From the NCBI GenBank assembly GCA_902805865.1, contig CADCUK010000043.1:1-46098 (forward strand): 46,098 bases of DNA. Reading direction: 5' to 3'. Under the pieces are notes generated by a model that saw only the letters and a list, made by a program, of their open reading frames with translations, did not search any database and was not told the DNA's origin. Positions 34,336 to 44,743 of the stretch are shown one piece after another. The first letter of the stretch is position 1, and the number at the start of each line of letters is the position of its first letter. The position numbers were made by a program, and so were the translations under genes. This DNA is from an uncultured Nocardioidaceae bacterium (GTDB lineage: Bacteria > Actinomycetota > Actinomycetes > Propionibacteriales > Nocardioidaceae).

Positions 34336-35095
34336 GCACCTCGTAGGGGTCGACCTGGACGATCGGCTCGGTCGTCGGCTGCTCCGAACCTCCGGCCGGC
34401 TCGACGGTGAGCGCCACCTGGGTCTCCTCGTCGGGCATCCCCATCGCGGCACCGATCTCGGGGTCGCTCAGGATTGCCGCACTCACCATCTCGTCGCCGT
34501 GCACCGACCAGACCTGGTAGACGTGGTTCTCGTCGAGCGCCGGGAGCTCCCGGGTGTCGACCGCCATCTCCTTCCGACCGGCCGAGACAGCGACGGTGAG
34601 CTGACCGCCCTCGGTGGTCTCGACGGTGGCGGTGTGGGCGTCCTGCGCCTCGAAGACGCGGGTCGCCGCCAGGCTGAGGGGCGGTTCGTCGTCGAGCATC
34701 GCCTGCACGCCGTACGCGCCGCCGCCGGCGACGACCAGCGTCGCGGCGGCTGCAGCGAGCCAGGTGACCCAACGCGGCCTGCCATGCTCGCCGGCTGCAG
34801 TCGAGCTGGTGCCGGCGCTGCGGATCGGTGTCGGCTCGCTGGTGCCGGCGGTGACGGGACCGGCCGGCGGCTCCTGGCGGGTGCGGTCGGCGGCGGCAAG
34901 GATCCGAGCCTTCAGGTCCGGCGGCGGCGCGACGGCCTCGGCGGCACCCATGCGTGCGACCGCGGTCTGCAGCTCACGGACCTCCTCGCGGCACGCCTGG
35001 CAGCCGTCCAGGTGGCGGCGGAACTCCGCAGCCTCCTCAGGGCCCAGCGCGTTGAGGGCGTAGGCGCCGGACAAGGTGTGGACGTCGGTGCTCAT
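34325..35095 (-). CDS. rskA: Anti-sigma-K factor RskA
   Basis: A 256-aa membrane protein that holds SigK inactive until cleaved. The N-terminal zinc-type anti-sigma domain has HLDGCQAC (H-x3-C-x2-C), one membrane segment at about 107-127 (WLAAAAATLVVAGGGAYG), and a C-terminal RskA domain (about 145-245) with YQVWSVHGDEMVSAAIL. ATG overlaps the sigK stop by 4 nt, the usual sigma/anti-sigma coupling. A site-2-type protease is expected elsewhere; none is in the window. Confidence 0.92.
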   Translation of the reverse strand: MSTDVHTLSGAYALNALGPEEAAEFRRHLDGCQACREEVRELQTAVARMGAAEAVAPPPDLKARILAAADRTRQEPPAGPVTAGTSEPTPIRSAGTSSTAAGEHGRPRWVTWLAAAAATLVVAGGGAYGVQAMLDDEPPLSLAATRVFEAQDAHTATVETTEGGQLTVAVSAGRKEMAVDTRELPALDENHVYQVWSVHGDEMVSAAILSDPEIGAAMGMPDEETQVALTVEPAGGSEQPTTEPIVQVDPYEVLRS

Positions 35096-35673
35096 CGGGC
35101 AGTCTCCAAGCAGTCACGAAGGCGAATAAGACCGTCGCGCATGCGCGTCTTGATCGTCGGAAGGGGTTTGTCGAGAAGGGTGGCCACCTCTGCGTAGGTG
35201 TACCCGTTGAAGTACGCCAGGCGCACGGACTCCATCTGGAGCTCGGTCAGCGTCTCGAGGCAGGTGCGGACGGCGCCGTGCTCCTCCTGCTGGATGACCC
35301 GCTCCACGGGCTCGTCGTGCTGCACCTCCTCGGGCATCGCCTGACCGTCGTACTTCTTCTGCGACTCGTTGCGTCGTACGGCGTCGACGGCACGACGGTG
35401 GGCGATGGTCATGATCCAGGTCTTCGCGGAGCCCCGGGCGTCGTCGAAGCTCGGCGCCTTGCGCCACACCTCGAGGAAGACGTCCTGTGCCACGTCCTCG
35501 GCGCGGTTGGGGTCGCGGATGACTCTCCGGGCCACCCCGAACACAGCCGGTCCCAGCGCGTCGTAGAGGCCCTCGAACGCGGCCGAGTCCCCTCGAGCCA
35601 CCTTGCTGACCAGTTCGTTGACGTCGGCAGGATCGCGCGAGTGCACGAGCCGCAAGCCGGGTTCGGAACCCAT
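35092..35673 (-). CDS. sigK: ECF RNA polymerase sigma factor SigK
   Basis: A 193-aa ECF sigma factor. Region 2: AEDVAQDVFLEVWRKAP and SAKTWIMTIAHRRAVDAVRR; region 4: QMESVRLAYFNGYTYAEVA and LPTIKTRMRDGLIRLRD. I chose ATG 35673 (MGSEPGLRLVH) because GAGGAGG sits 7 nt before it; the longer in-frame start lacks such a site. Cotranscribed with rskA. In Mycobacterium SigK controls a small regulon of secreted antigens. Here the upstream motif at 35728-35754 suggests autoregulation, and a matching motif precedes the DUF4331 gene. Confidence 0.92.
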   Translation of the reverse strand: MGSEPGLRLVHSRDPADVNELVSKVARGDSAAFEGLYDALGPAVFGVARRVIRDPNRAEDVAQDVFLEVWRKAPSFDDARGSAKTWIMTIAHRRAVDAVRRNESQKKYDGQAMPEEVQHDEPVERVIQQEEHGAVRTCLETLTELQMESVRLAYFNGYTYAEVATLLDKPLPTIKTRMRDGLIRLRDCLETAR

Positions 35674-35727
35674 GCGCAGACCTCCTCGACGTCCAGGGCC
35701 TCGAACTAAGGGCCCTGCTATGACCTT

Positions 35728-35754
35728 ATTCGCTGCGGACACGTCGATGGATTG
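35728..35754 (-). promoter_or_regulatory. Probable SigK-dependent promoter of sigK-rskA
   Basis: Minus strand: CAATCC (35754-35749), 15-nt spacer, GCGAAT (35733-35728). The mycobacterial SigK consensus is CCATCC-N16/17-CCGAAT, so each half differs at one base and the spacer is slightly shorter. Predicted leader is about 48 nt. Confidence 0.55.
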
Positions 35755-35838
35755 CTCTGGACACGACGAGCTTCACCGACGGTGGACGCAGGTCACCAAG
35801 CTGGACGACTTTTGCCGTCTGAGCCGATTTCAGGTGGG

Positions 35839-35867
35839 GCGAGGACCGCTGGTAACGTGGTCCTCGC
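35839..35867 (+). other. Inverted repeat just upstream of tRNA-Lys
   Basis: GCGAGGACC (35839-35847) pairs with GGTCCTCGC (35859-35867) around an 11-nt centre that contains a possible -10 hexamer (TAACGT). It ends 5 nt before tRNA-Lys. It could be an operator or a processing structure; no protein partner can be named. Confidence 0.35.
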
Positions 35868-35872
35868 TCCAG

Positions 35873-35948
<76 letters not shown>

Positions 35949-36062
35949 CCAGCTCGACCGGTTTCTCTACGGGCCGTCCGGATCGGTCCCGATCCTCCTT
36001 CGCGCGCGTACCTCCGCGCTGCTGCGGGTAGTTCTCCTGCACCACCTGAGGAGGGGATGAAA

Positions 36063-36266
36063 ATGGCTGGACTGATGAACACCGTCTCGCGACTGGCCGG
36101 GACTGCAGGAAGCGTCTCCCGACGTCGCGGCACAGGCACACCTGCGGCGGGCGGCATGGGCAGGCGCCGTACCGGCATGGGTGCCGGGATGGGCAGCCCG
36201 ACGACGCGCGGCTCTGCTGCCGGCGCAGCCGGTGGGCTGCTCAGCAGGTTCATGAAGCGTCGCTGA
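36063..36266 (+). CDS. Small basic Gly-rich protein, 67 aa
   Basis: Starts MAGLMNTVSRLAG and ends LLSRFMKRR, with a Gly/Met/Arg-rich middle (GGMGRRRTGMGAGMG). The GGAGGGG site favours ATG 36063 over ATG 36057, which would leave too short a spacer. Strongly basic with no membrane segment; it could bind nucleic acid. A weak stress-type -10 (GGGTAG, 36026-36031) lies upstream, with a loose GCGT 16 nt before it. Family not recognised. Confidence 0.55.
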   Translation: MAGLMNTVSRLAGTAGSVSRRRGTGTPAAGGMGRRRTGMGAGMGSPTTRGSAAGAAGGLLSRFMKRR

Positions 36267-36295
36267 GCGGCCACGAACCGCAGCACCACCAAAAG

Positions 36296-36332
36296 ACTTC
36301 GCCCCCTCGAGCAGTGCTCGAGGGGGCGAAGT
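36296..36332. terminator. 18-bp perfect hairpin between convergent genes
   Basis: The left arm ACTTCGCCCCC-TCGAGCA (36296-36313) is exactly complementary to 36315-36332, centred on 36314. It lies between the plus-strand small gene ending at 36266 and the minus-strand gene ending at 36348; flanking A-rich (CCAAAAG) and TATTC bases fit a bidirectional terminator. Confidence 0.8.
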
Positions 36333-36347
36333 ATTCGTACCGGTCGG

Positions 36348-36983
36348 TCAGAGCCTGAGGATCGCGAGGATCGAGTTCAAGATCTGACGGATCTGCGTCA
36401 GCACACCGCTGTTGTCGAGCAGACCGGCCACCGCGCAGAGCAGGTTGCCCAGCAGGTTGCCCGGCCCCGGCTCGGCGTCGATGTTGAGCACGACACGGTT
36501 GAGCTGCACGCGCAGGCCGAGGATGTCCAGGTCGAGCGGACCGAGCACCAGGCTGAGGATGTCGCAGGCGGCAGCCCTCTCGGCTGTCCTGGCCAGCGAC
36601 GTGCCCTGTCCGGACTTGACCGGCAGCCTGACGCGCATCGAGTCGGTGCCCACGACCTTGCCGTTGGCCCTGGTGAGCGTCGCGGTCAATGTGCCGATCG
36701 CCATCAGCCGGCCGTTGTCCTGGACGAACCGTGACGGCTTGAAGGTGCCGGTGACGACACCGTTCTTGCCGAACGTGCCCTTGATGTTCGACCGCATGGT
36801 GCCGAACTCGTTGCTCAGGACTGGTCCAGCGGTGGCACCGGTCGTCACCACCGCGGTGGTGGCGCCTCCGGTGTTGCCTGGCTGCACGGCAGATGCCGTG
36901 CCGGCCGTGAAGGTGAGCATCGATGTCGCCACCAAGCCACCCAGGAGCGGAGCCACACGGCCCCGCATCATCTTGTTGTTCAT
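36348..36983 (-). CDS. Secreted protein of unknown function
   Basis: A 211-aa protein with a clear signal peptide: MNNKMMRGRVAPLLGG, hydrophobic LVATSMLTFTAG, cleavage after TASA. The mature part has a beta-rich half (GTFKPSRFVQDNGRLMAIG, TLTATLTRANGKVVG) and a hydrophobic C-terminal half with LGPLDLDILGLRV, LNIDAEPGPGNLLGNLLCAVA and two Cys (AACDIL, NLLCAV). Proteins with this C-terminal motif are common in actinobacteria, without known role. ATG 36983 has GGAGAGGGAG upstream. Confidence 0.8.
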   Translation of the reverse strand: MNNKMMRGRVAPLLGGLVATSMLTFTAGTASAVQPGNTGGATTAVVTTGATAGPVLSNEFGTMRSNIKGTFGKNGVVTGTFKPSRFVQDNGRLMAIGTLTATLTRANGKVVGTDSMRVRLPVKSGQGTSLARTAERAAACDILSLVLGPLDLDILGLRVQLNRVVLNIDAEPGPGNLLGNLLCAVAGLLDNSGVLTQIRQILNSILAILRL

Positions 36984-37121
36984 ATCTCCCTCTCCGCAGC
37001 GGCCCTCCACCGCTGTCAGCGACCTCCTGCCCGCCGCAAAATGACCCAAACCACACCCCCCGGTAGGGAGCAGACCACTCCTGGACACGGTCGCCTCTGC
37101 TCGTGAGGGGACAATGGGTGG

Positions 37122-38165
37122 GTGAGCTCCCCGCAGAAGCTGCCTGCTGATCTGCCCCCGGAATGGTCGGCCAAGACTCCTGACACCGCCGACGTCGAGC
37201 CGCTTCGCGAGCTCGTCGCAGCGCATCAGCAGGCGGTGCGAGGACGGTCCTCCGTGGACCCGGAGGCGGTGGCCGCCTCGGTGATCGGCACCGGCTCCTG
37301 GACCAGGCGCCAGGTGGTGCTCCGGTCCCCCGACGACCGGGTTGCCGCGTGGATCGCAGTGCACGACCGGGCAGGCGGCAGGACCTCGGTCGACCTGACC
37401 GTCGCCCCCGACTGCGCCGACGGCGACCGGGTCGCCGGTGCGCTGCTCGGCTGGGCCCGGGAGGCAGCCGTCGAGACCGCGCGGTTGCGCCAGCTCGACG
37501 AGACCCAACTCGACGCGATGGTGTACGCCGACGACGACCGGCAGCAGCGTTGGTTCGCCGCTGCGGGCTACGACCGGACCCGGACCTGGCTCGAGCTCAC
37601 CCGTGCCGTCGACGACGCAGAGATGCTCCCCCAGCCGCAGCCAGGGGTGGCCGTCCGCCGGGTCGCCAAGCACGAGAACGATCTCCCGGTCGCAAGCGAC
37701 ATCCAGGTGGTGCACCAGATGCTCGAGGAGTCCTTCGCCGACCACTTCAACTCCTACCGGGAGAGCTTCCCCGAGTTCCTGCAGCGGCTGCGGGAGGATC
37801 CTGGTCATCGCTGGGACCACTGGTGGATCGCCGAGGTCGACACCGAGGACGGCCCGCTGCCTGGTGGTGCGCTGGTGAGCTCGGTGCTGACCGCCGACGC
37901 CGACGGTGTGCTGGGCAGCTACGTCGACTACATCGGGGTGCACCGCCGCGCGCGCGGACGCGGTGTCGCCAAGGCTCTGCTGCACACCGTGATCAGAGAT
38001 GCGCGACGGCGCGGCCGCAACCGGGTCGACCTCGAGGTCGACGCCGAGTCCCCTACGCACGCCGACCGCCTGTACGCCTCGATGGGCTGGACGACGAAGT
38101 ACTCCACCGAGTCCTGGCACGCGCTGGTCACGGTTGGCGCTCGCGACCGCTGGGTATCCCTCTGA
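37122..38165 (+). CDS. GNAT family N-acetyltransferase, tandem-domain
   Basis: A 347-aa protein with two GNAT-like halves: a degenerate one at about 20-165 and an intact one at about 180-345, whose acetyl-CoA motif is GVHRRARGRGVAKALLHT, followed by RLYASMGW. The layout is like the tandem-domain MshD-type enzymes, but substrate assignment is not possible. GTG start at 37122. A candidate promoter for the following small gene lies inside its last codons. Confidence 0.85.
   Translation: MSSPQKLPADLPPEWSAKTPDTADVEPLRELVAAHQQAVRGRSSVDPEAVAASVIGTGSWTRRQVVLRSPDDRVAAWIAVHDRAGGRTSVDLTVAPDCADGDRVAGALLGWAREAAVETARLRQLDETQLDAMVYADDDRQQRWFAAAGYDRTRTWLELTRAVDDAEMLPQPQPGVAVRRVAKHENDLPVASDIQVVHQMLEESFADHFNSYRESFPEFLQRLREDPGHRWDHWWIAEVDTEDGPLPGGALVSSVLTADADGVLGSYVDYIGVHRRARGRGVAKALLHTVIRDARRRGRNRVDLEVDAESPTHADRLYASMGWTTKYSTESWHALVTVGARDRWVSL
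38133..38157 (+). promoter_or_regulatory. Possible SigB/SigF-type promoter, leaderless
   Basis: GTTG at 38133-38136, 15-nt spacer, GGGTAT at 38152-38157, inside the GNAT gene 3' end. The start of the next small gene is 9 nt after the -10, exactly as at 11829-11862. Confidence 0.35.
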
Positions 38166-38166
38166 C

Positions 38167-38310
38167 ATGAAGCTCATGCGAACCGCAGCCATGGCCGGCG
38201 TTGCCAAGAAGGTCTACGACGAGGCCCGCAAGCCGCACAACCAGCAGAAGATCCGCGACGCCGTCGCGTCGGTGAAGGCACGCCGCTCCAGCGGCACCAA
38301 GCGGCCCTGA
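38167..38310 (+). CDS. Small basic protein, 47 aa
   Basis: MKLMRTAAMAGVAKKVYDEA then a Lys/Arg-rich helix ending SSGTKRP. It begins 1 nt after the GNAT stop codon, so it could be coupled to it, or transcribed leaderless from the motif at 38133. A single amphipathic helix is likely. Such short proteins with this opening are, as I recall, conserved in related genera, but I cannot give a function. Confidence 0.55.
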   Translation: MKLMRTAAMAGVAKKVYDEARKPHNQQKIRDAVASVKARRSSGTKRP

Positions 38311-38313
38311 TCG

Positions 38314-38349
38314 GCGCCGGTGCGGGTCAGCGACTGACCCGCACGGCGC
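38314..38349. terminator. Stem-loop between convergent genes
   Basis: GTGCGGGTCAG (38320-38330) pairs with CTGACCCGCAC (38334-38344) with a CGA loop, and the stem extends outward through GCGCC / GGCGC with one bulge. It abuts the gdhA stop at 38350. Confidence 0.7.
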
Positions 38350-40844
<2,495 letters not shown>

Positions 40845-40858
40845 GCGAAGATGGGTGC

Positions 40859-41332
40859 ATGACGAACGCGATCACCCTGCACCCACGGCTCCGCCGTACC
40901 TTCGTCGCACTCACCGCCACCACCGCGCTCGCCCTCAGCGGGTGCGGCGGCGACGAGCCCGAGACGCAGAGCACCCCGAGTGCCTCGCCGACCGCGTCCG
41001 ACACCCCGAGCCCCTCGAAGTCGAAGAAGGCGGAGCCGGCCGACGAGACGTCGGCGCCGGCGTCGGTCGACGAGGTGGTCGTGGACGTCACGATCGCCGG
41101 CGACGACGTCACCCCCGTGGCGCAGTCCGTCGAGCTCGCCGTCGGGGAGACGCTGCTGCTCGAGGTCAACTCGGACCGCGCCGGGGAGCTGCACGTGCAC
41201 TCGTCGCCCGAGCAGTTCGCCGACTTCGCGGCCGGCGCCTCGCAGCTGGACTTCACGTTCGACAAGCCGGGCAGCGTCGACATCGAGGAGCACGACAGCG
41301 GGGAGCTCATCGTCCGCGTGCTGGTCCAGTGA
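40859..41332 (+). CDS. Lipoprotein with cupredoxin-like C-terminal domain
   Basis: A 157-aa protein. Lipoprotein signal peptide with lipobox LSGC (Cys29), then a Ser/Pro/Thr/Lys-rich linker (about 30-62), then a beta-sandwich-like domain: VDVTIAGDDVTPVAQSVEL, GETLLLEVNSDRAGELHVHS, and FDKPGSVDIEEHDSGELIV. The layout resembles cupredoxin-type domains of actinobacterial lipoproteins, but the copper Cys/Met ligands are not obvious. The stop overlaps the GTG of the aldo/keto reductase gene. Confidence 0.78.
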   Translation: MTNAITLHPRLRRTFVALTATTALALSGCGGDEPETQSTPSASPTASDTPSPSKSKKAEPADETSAPASVDEVVVDVTIAGDDVTPVAQSVELAVGETLLLEVNSDRAGELHVHSSPEQFADFAAGASQLDFTFDKPGSVDIEEHDSGELIVRVLVQ

Positions 41333-42312
41333 CCGACATGCGCTACCGCCCGCTCGTTGACAGTGGGCTGGTGGTGTCCGTGGTGGGGCTCGGCTGCAAC
41401 GCCTTCGGCAGCCGGGTCGACCCCGAGGGCGTGCGGGCCATCGTGGACGCGGCGTTCGACGTCGGGGTCAACTTCTTCGACACCTCCGACACCTACGGTC
41501 TCGGTGCCAGCGAGGAGCTCCTCGGCGAGGCGCTGCGTGGGCGCCGGCACGACGTCGTCGTCGCCACGAAGTTCGGGATGGACATGCACGGCCACAACGG
41601 TCCCGACCACGGTGCGCGGGCGTCCCGGCGCTACGTGCGGCGGGCGGTGGAGGGATCGCTGCGGCGGCTCGGCACCGACCACATCGACCTGTACCAGATG
41701 CACCAGCCGGACCTCGTGACACCGGTCGAGGAGACGCTGGCGGCGTTGAACGAGCTCGTCGACGAGGGCAAGGTCCGCTACGTCGGCTGCTCGAACTTCG
41801 CGGCCTGGGAGGTGACCGAGGCGCACTGGACCGCGCGGGCGCGCGACCTCCAGGGGTTCATCACCGCGCAGAACGAGTACTCGCTCTACAACCGGGTCGC
41901 CGAGGAGGAGCTGGTGCCGGCGTGTCTCAGCGCGGGAGTGGGCCTCCTCCCCTACTTCCCGCTCGCCTACGGGCTGCTCACCGGCAAGTACTCCGCGGGC
42001 TCCGCGCCCGAGGGGAGCCGGCTCAGTGCCGAGTCCCAGCGACGCAGGCTCGAGGGTGCGGACTTCTCGCGGATCGACGCGCTCCAGTCGTACGCCGACG
42101 CCCGGGGACTGGACCTGCTCACCGTGGCGATCTCGGGCCTCGCGGCGCAACCGGCCGTCGGCAGCGTGATCGCCGGTGTGAGCCGGGCCGAGCAGGTGCA
42201 CACGAATGCCGCGGCCGGTCGGTGGGAGCCGTCCGCCTCGGACCTGGCCGAGCTGGCCGGCATCAACCGGACGCCGCTGCCGGGCATGACGTCCCGGTCG
42301 TTCGTCCGCTAG
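41329..42312 (+). CDS. Aldo/keto reductase
   Basis: A 327-aa NADPH-dependent reductase. The catalytic tetrad is visible: FFDTSDTYG (Asp, Tyr), VATKFG (Lys) and DLYQMHQPD (His). GCSNFAAWEV and GLLPYFPLAYGLLTGKY fit the potassium-channel-beta-like/YajO group. GTG 41329 gives the 4-nt coupling with the lipoprotein; ATG 41338 is an alternative. Substrate unknown. Confidence 0.92.
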   Translation: MTDMRYRPLVDSGLVVSVVGLGCNAFGSRVDPEGVRAIVDAAFDVGVNFFDTSDTYGLGASEELLGEALRGRRHDVVVATKFGMDMHGHNGPDHGARASRRYVRRAVEGSLRRLGTDHIDLYQMHQPDLVTPVEETLAALNELVDEGKVRYVGCSNFAAWEVTEAHWTARARDLQGFITAQNEYSLYNRVAEEELVPACLSAGVGLLPYFPLAYGLLTGKYSAGSAPEGSRLSAESQRRRLEGADFSRIDALQSYADARGLDLLTVAISGLAAQPAVGSVIAGVSRAEQVHTNAAAGRWEPSASDLAELAGINRTPLPGMTSRSFVR

Positions 42313-42334
42313 CCCCACCCCGGCCGAGCCGGCG

Positions 42335-42655
42335 TCAGAGGTAGAGGCCGGTCTCGCTGTCGTCGAGCCGCTCGGCGGCGACCGCGTGGACGTCGCGCTC
42401 GCGGAGCAGGACGTAGCTCTCGCCGTTGACCTCGACCTCTGCCTTGTCGTCGGGGTCGAACAGGACGCGGTCGCCGATCTCCACCACCCGGGCGTTCGGG
42501 CCGACCGCCGCGACCTTGGCCCAGCCGAGGCGGCGGTTCCCCAGCGCGGCGGTCGCAGGGATCACGATGCCGCCGGTGGACCGGCGCTCACCCGACTCGT
42601 CGATCTGGACGAGCACGCGGTCGTGCAGCATCCGGATCGGGGTCTTGTCGGACAT
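42335..42655 (-). CDS. GroES-like co-chaperonin paralog
   Basis: A 106-aa Cpn10 fold: RMLHDRVLVQIDESGERRSTGGIVIP is the beta-barrel start plus mobile loop (with the GGIVIP that contacts GroEL), and GDRVLFDPDD is the core. There is no groEL beside it, and the C-terminal tail (RLDDSETGLYL) differs from standard GroES. It is probably a second, divergent copy rather than the groESL operon member. Confidence 0.85.
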   Translation of the reverse strand: MSDKTPIRMLHDRVLVQIDESGERRSTGGIVIPATAALGNRRLGWAKVAAVGPNARVVEIGDRVLFDPDDKAEVEVNGESYVLLRERDVHAVAAERLDDSETGLYL

Positions 42656-42671
42656 GACGCGGGAAGGCTGC

Positions 42672-42932
42672 TCAGCTGGTGACGCGGCGGATGACCACGA
42701 TCACCGCGACGAAGCCGGCGAACCCACCGGCCACCTTGAGGATGTTCTCGGTGCGGGGGTTGCCTGCGGGGTCGACGAAGAAGCCCTTCACGGTCGCGAC
42801 CTCGCGCCGGACGATGGTCTTCGGGCTGGTGCGGTAGATGAGGTCGTCGATCGTCGACGCGAGCCGGTCGCGCGTCTGCTCCATCTCGCGCTCGATGGAG
42901 TCGGTGCTATCGACGTCCTTGCTGTCGGCCAC
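42672..42932 (-). CDS. DUF3618 family protein
   Basis: An 86-aa protein: helical N-terminus IEREMEQTRDRLASTIDDL typical of DUF3618, then RTSPKTIVRREV, and a C-terminal membrane segment (VAGGFAGFVAVIVVIRR). GTG 42932 has GAGGAG upstream. It lies 16 nt upstream of the GroES-like gene on the same strand, so the two may be cotranscribed. Confidence 0.85.
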   Translation of the reverse strand: MADSKDVDSTDSIEREMEQTRDRLASTIDDLIYRTSPKTIVRREVATVKGFFVDPAGNPRTENILKVAGGFAGFVAVIVVIRRVTS

Positions 42933-43018
42933 GGTCTGCTCCTCGTCGACGTGCGGGCGGCGCCCCACTCCTCGCGGGGCCACCGGGCGGCTCCCCCGGG
43001 GGCTACCAGGGAGAGAGG

Positions 43019-43771
43019 CTACCCGCCCTCGGGCACCGGGACGTTCCGGGGATCGAATCCGAACGGCAGCTCCAGGCGGTGCGCCCGCATCAGCTCCTCG
43101 TCGGTCAGCAACGCCCGGGTGGGGCCGTCGGCGACCATGACCCCGCCGGACAGGACCACCGAGCGAGGGCACAGCTCGAGCGCGTACGGCAGGTCGTGGG
43201 TCACCATCAGGACCGTGACGTCGAGGCTGCGCAGGATGTCGGCGAGCTCGCGGCGCGAGGCCGGGTCGAGGTTCGACGACGGCTCGTCGAGCACGAGGAT
43301 CTCCGGCCGCATCGCGAGCACGGTGGCCACCGCGACCCTGCGCCGCTGGCCGAACGAGAGGTGGTGCGGCGGGCGGTCGACGTACTCCACCATGCCGACC
43401 TGGTCGAGCGCCTCGAGGACGCGGCGGTCCAGCTCGGCGCCTCGCACCCCGAGGTTGCGCGGACCGAACGCCACGTCGTCGCGCACGGTGGGCATGAACA
43501 GCTGGTCGTCCGGGTCCTGGAAGACGATCCCCACGCGGCGGCGTACCTCCTGCAGGTTGGGCTTCGTCACCGGCATCCCCGACACCGTCACCGAACCCGC
43601 CGCCGGCAGCAGGATGCCGTTGAGGTGCAGGACCAGCGTGGTCTTCCCCGCCCCGTTGGGGCCGAGGAGCGCCACCCGCTCGCCGCTGTCGACGTGCAGG
43701 TCCACGCCGTACAGCGCCTGGTGGCCGTCGGGATAGACGTGCGCCAGCCCCGCGACATCGAGCACTCTCAT
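43019..43771 (-). CDS. cbiO: Energy-coupling factor ABC ATPase CbiO
   Basis: A 250-aa ATPase with LLGPNGAGKTTL (Walker A), LSFGQRRRVAVA (signature with the SFGQ form usual in CbiO), EILVLDEPSSNLD (Walker B) and the H-loop TVLMVTHDLPYA. Energises cobalt or nickel uptake with CbiM, N and Q. The ATG overlaps the cbiQ stop by 4 nt; last gene of the operon. Confidence 0.93.
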   Translation of the reverse strand: MRVLDVAGLAHVYPDGHQALYGVDLHVDSGERVALLGPNGAGKTTLVLHLNGILLPAAGSVTVSGMPVTKPNLQEVRRRVGIVFQDPDDQLFMPTVRDDVAFGPRNLGVRGAELDRRVLEALDQVGMVEYVDRPPHHLSFGQRRRVAVATVLAMRPEILVLDEPSSNLDPASRRELADILRSLDVTVLMVTHDLPYALELCPRSVVLSGGVMVADGPTRALLTDEELMRAHRLELPFGFDPRNVPVPEGG

Positions 43772-44436
43772 GCGCGTTCTCCCGGCGCGTGGCCCCGCGA
43801 GAGCATTGCCAGGTGCACGCGCTCGCCGCGCTCGTAGGACCGGATGAACAGCGCACCGGCCGACCGCGCGATGACCGGCCAGTGGCGCGGGTTGCGGGCG
43901 GTGAACCCCCGTGACGCCAGCGCGGTCCGCATCCGTCCCATCTCGTCGCCGACCACGTCGAGGTACCGCACCATGAACGACAGGATCTGCACCAGCGGCG
44001 CGGGCATCCGCAACCGCTCGAGGCCGCGTACGACGTCATGGGGCTCGGTGGTCGCGGCCAGCAGCAGGCTCGCAAGCACGCCGAGGGTGCCCTTCATGAG
44101 CAACGCTCCGGCCGCGACGAGACCGGGCTCGCTGACCGTGACACCCCAGACCTCGGTCTGCGGACCCCGGGAGACGAACGGGACGATCAGCGCGAAGACG
44201 ACGAACGGAAGCTCGACGACCGTGCGCTTGAGCAGGTAGCTCGGCGGCACGCCCGACCGGGCGACCACCGCGGCCAGGACGGCGAGGTAGCCGGCGAAGA
44301 ACGGGTAGGCGTCGCCCGGCGTCGCAACCACCAGCAGGACGAACCCCACCAGCGCGAGGAGCTTGTGGTGCGGCTCGGCCCGGTGGACGGGCGAGTGCCC
44401 GTGGTAGTGGAGCCGGTGTCCGTGACCGGCGCCCAT
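43768..44436 (-). CDS. cbiQ: Energy-coupling factor transmembrane protein CbiQ
   Basis: A 222-aa membrane protein that couples the ATPase to the metal-binding component. Four to five hydrophobic segments, and the coupling-helix motif pair LRMPAPLVQILSFMVRY and ALASRGF. The cytoplasmic N-terminus is His-rich (eight His in the first 25 residues, for example GHGHRLHYHGH), which could hold metal. ATG 44436 lies 2 nt after the cbiN stop. Confidence 0.9.
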   Translation of the reverse strand: MGAGHGHRLHYHGHSPVHRAEPHHKLLALVGFVLLVVATPGDAYPFFAGYLAVLAAVVARSGVPPSYLLKRTVVELPFVVFALIVPFVSRGPQTEVWGVTVSEPGLVAAGALLMKGTLGVLASLLLAATTEPHDVVRGLERLRMPAPLVQILSFMVRYLDVVGDEMGRMRTALASRGFTARNPRHWPVIARSAGALFIRSYERGERVHLAMLSRGHAPGERA

Positions 44437-44437
44437 G

Positions 44438-44743
44438 TCAGTCCTGACCCCTCCGGCGCAGGGCGTAGGCACCGCCGGTCGCCACGGCCAGCACCACGAC
44501 GACACCGACCACGCCTGCGACGCCGGTGCCCCCACCGTCGCCGAGCTCATAGTCCGCGAAGGGCCCCTCGGCGCCCGGGTGCTCCTCGGCCTTGTCCGCG
44601 AAGCCGGTGTCCTCCGCGACGCGCTCGAGGCCGTCGGGCGCCCCGGACGCGTAGACGCTCACGACGCCGGCGAGCAGCAGCGCGACGAGCAGCCCGACGA
44701 CGAGCACCGCACGGGTGGACGGGCGGGTCGACGGGCGGCTCAT
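44438..44743 (-). CDS. cbiN: CbiN-like PDGLE-domain subunit
   Basis: A 101-aa protein: two membrane segments (VVGLLVALLLAGVVSVYAS, VAGVVGVVVVLAVATGGAYAL) flank an outside loop with PDGLERVAEDTGF, the PDGLE motif of CbiN/NikN C-terminal domains. The ATG overlaps the cbiM stop by 4 nt. A separate small N subunit assists loading of metal into M. Confidence 0.87.
   Translation of the reverse strand: MSRPSTRPSTRAVLVVGLLVALLLAGVVSVYASGAPDGLERVAEDTGFADKAEEHPGAEGPFADYELGDGGGTGVAGVVGVVVVLAVATGGAYALRRRGQD

Noticed and set aside
36296-36332. Long palindrome as an attachment or resolvase site
   Set aside because: It lies exactly between convergent genes and has hairpin geometry; a bidirectional terminator is simpler.
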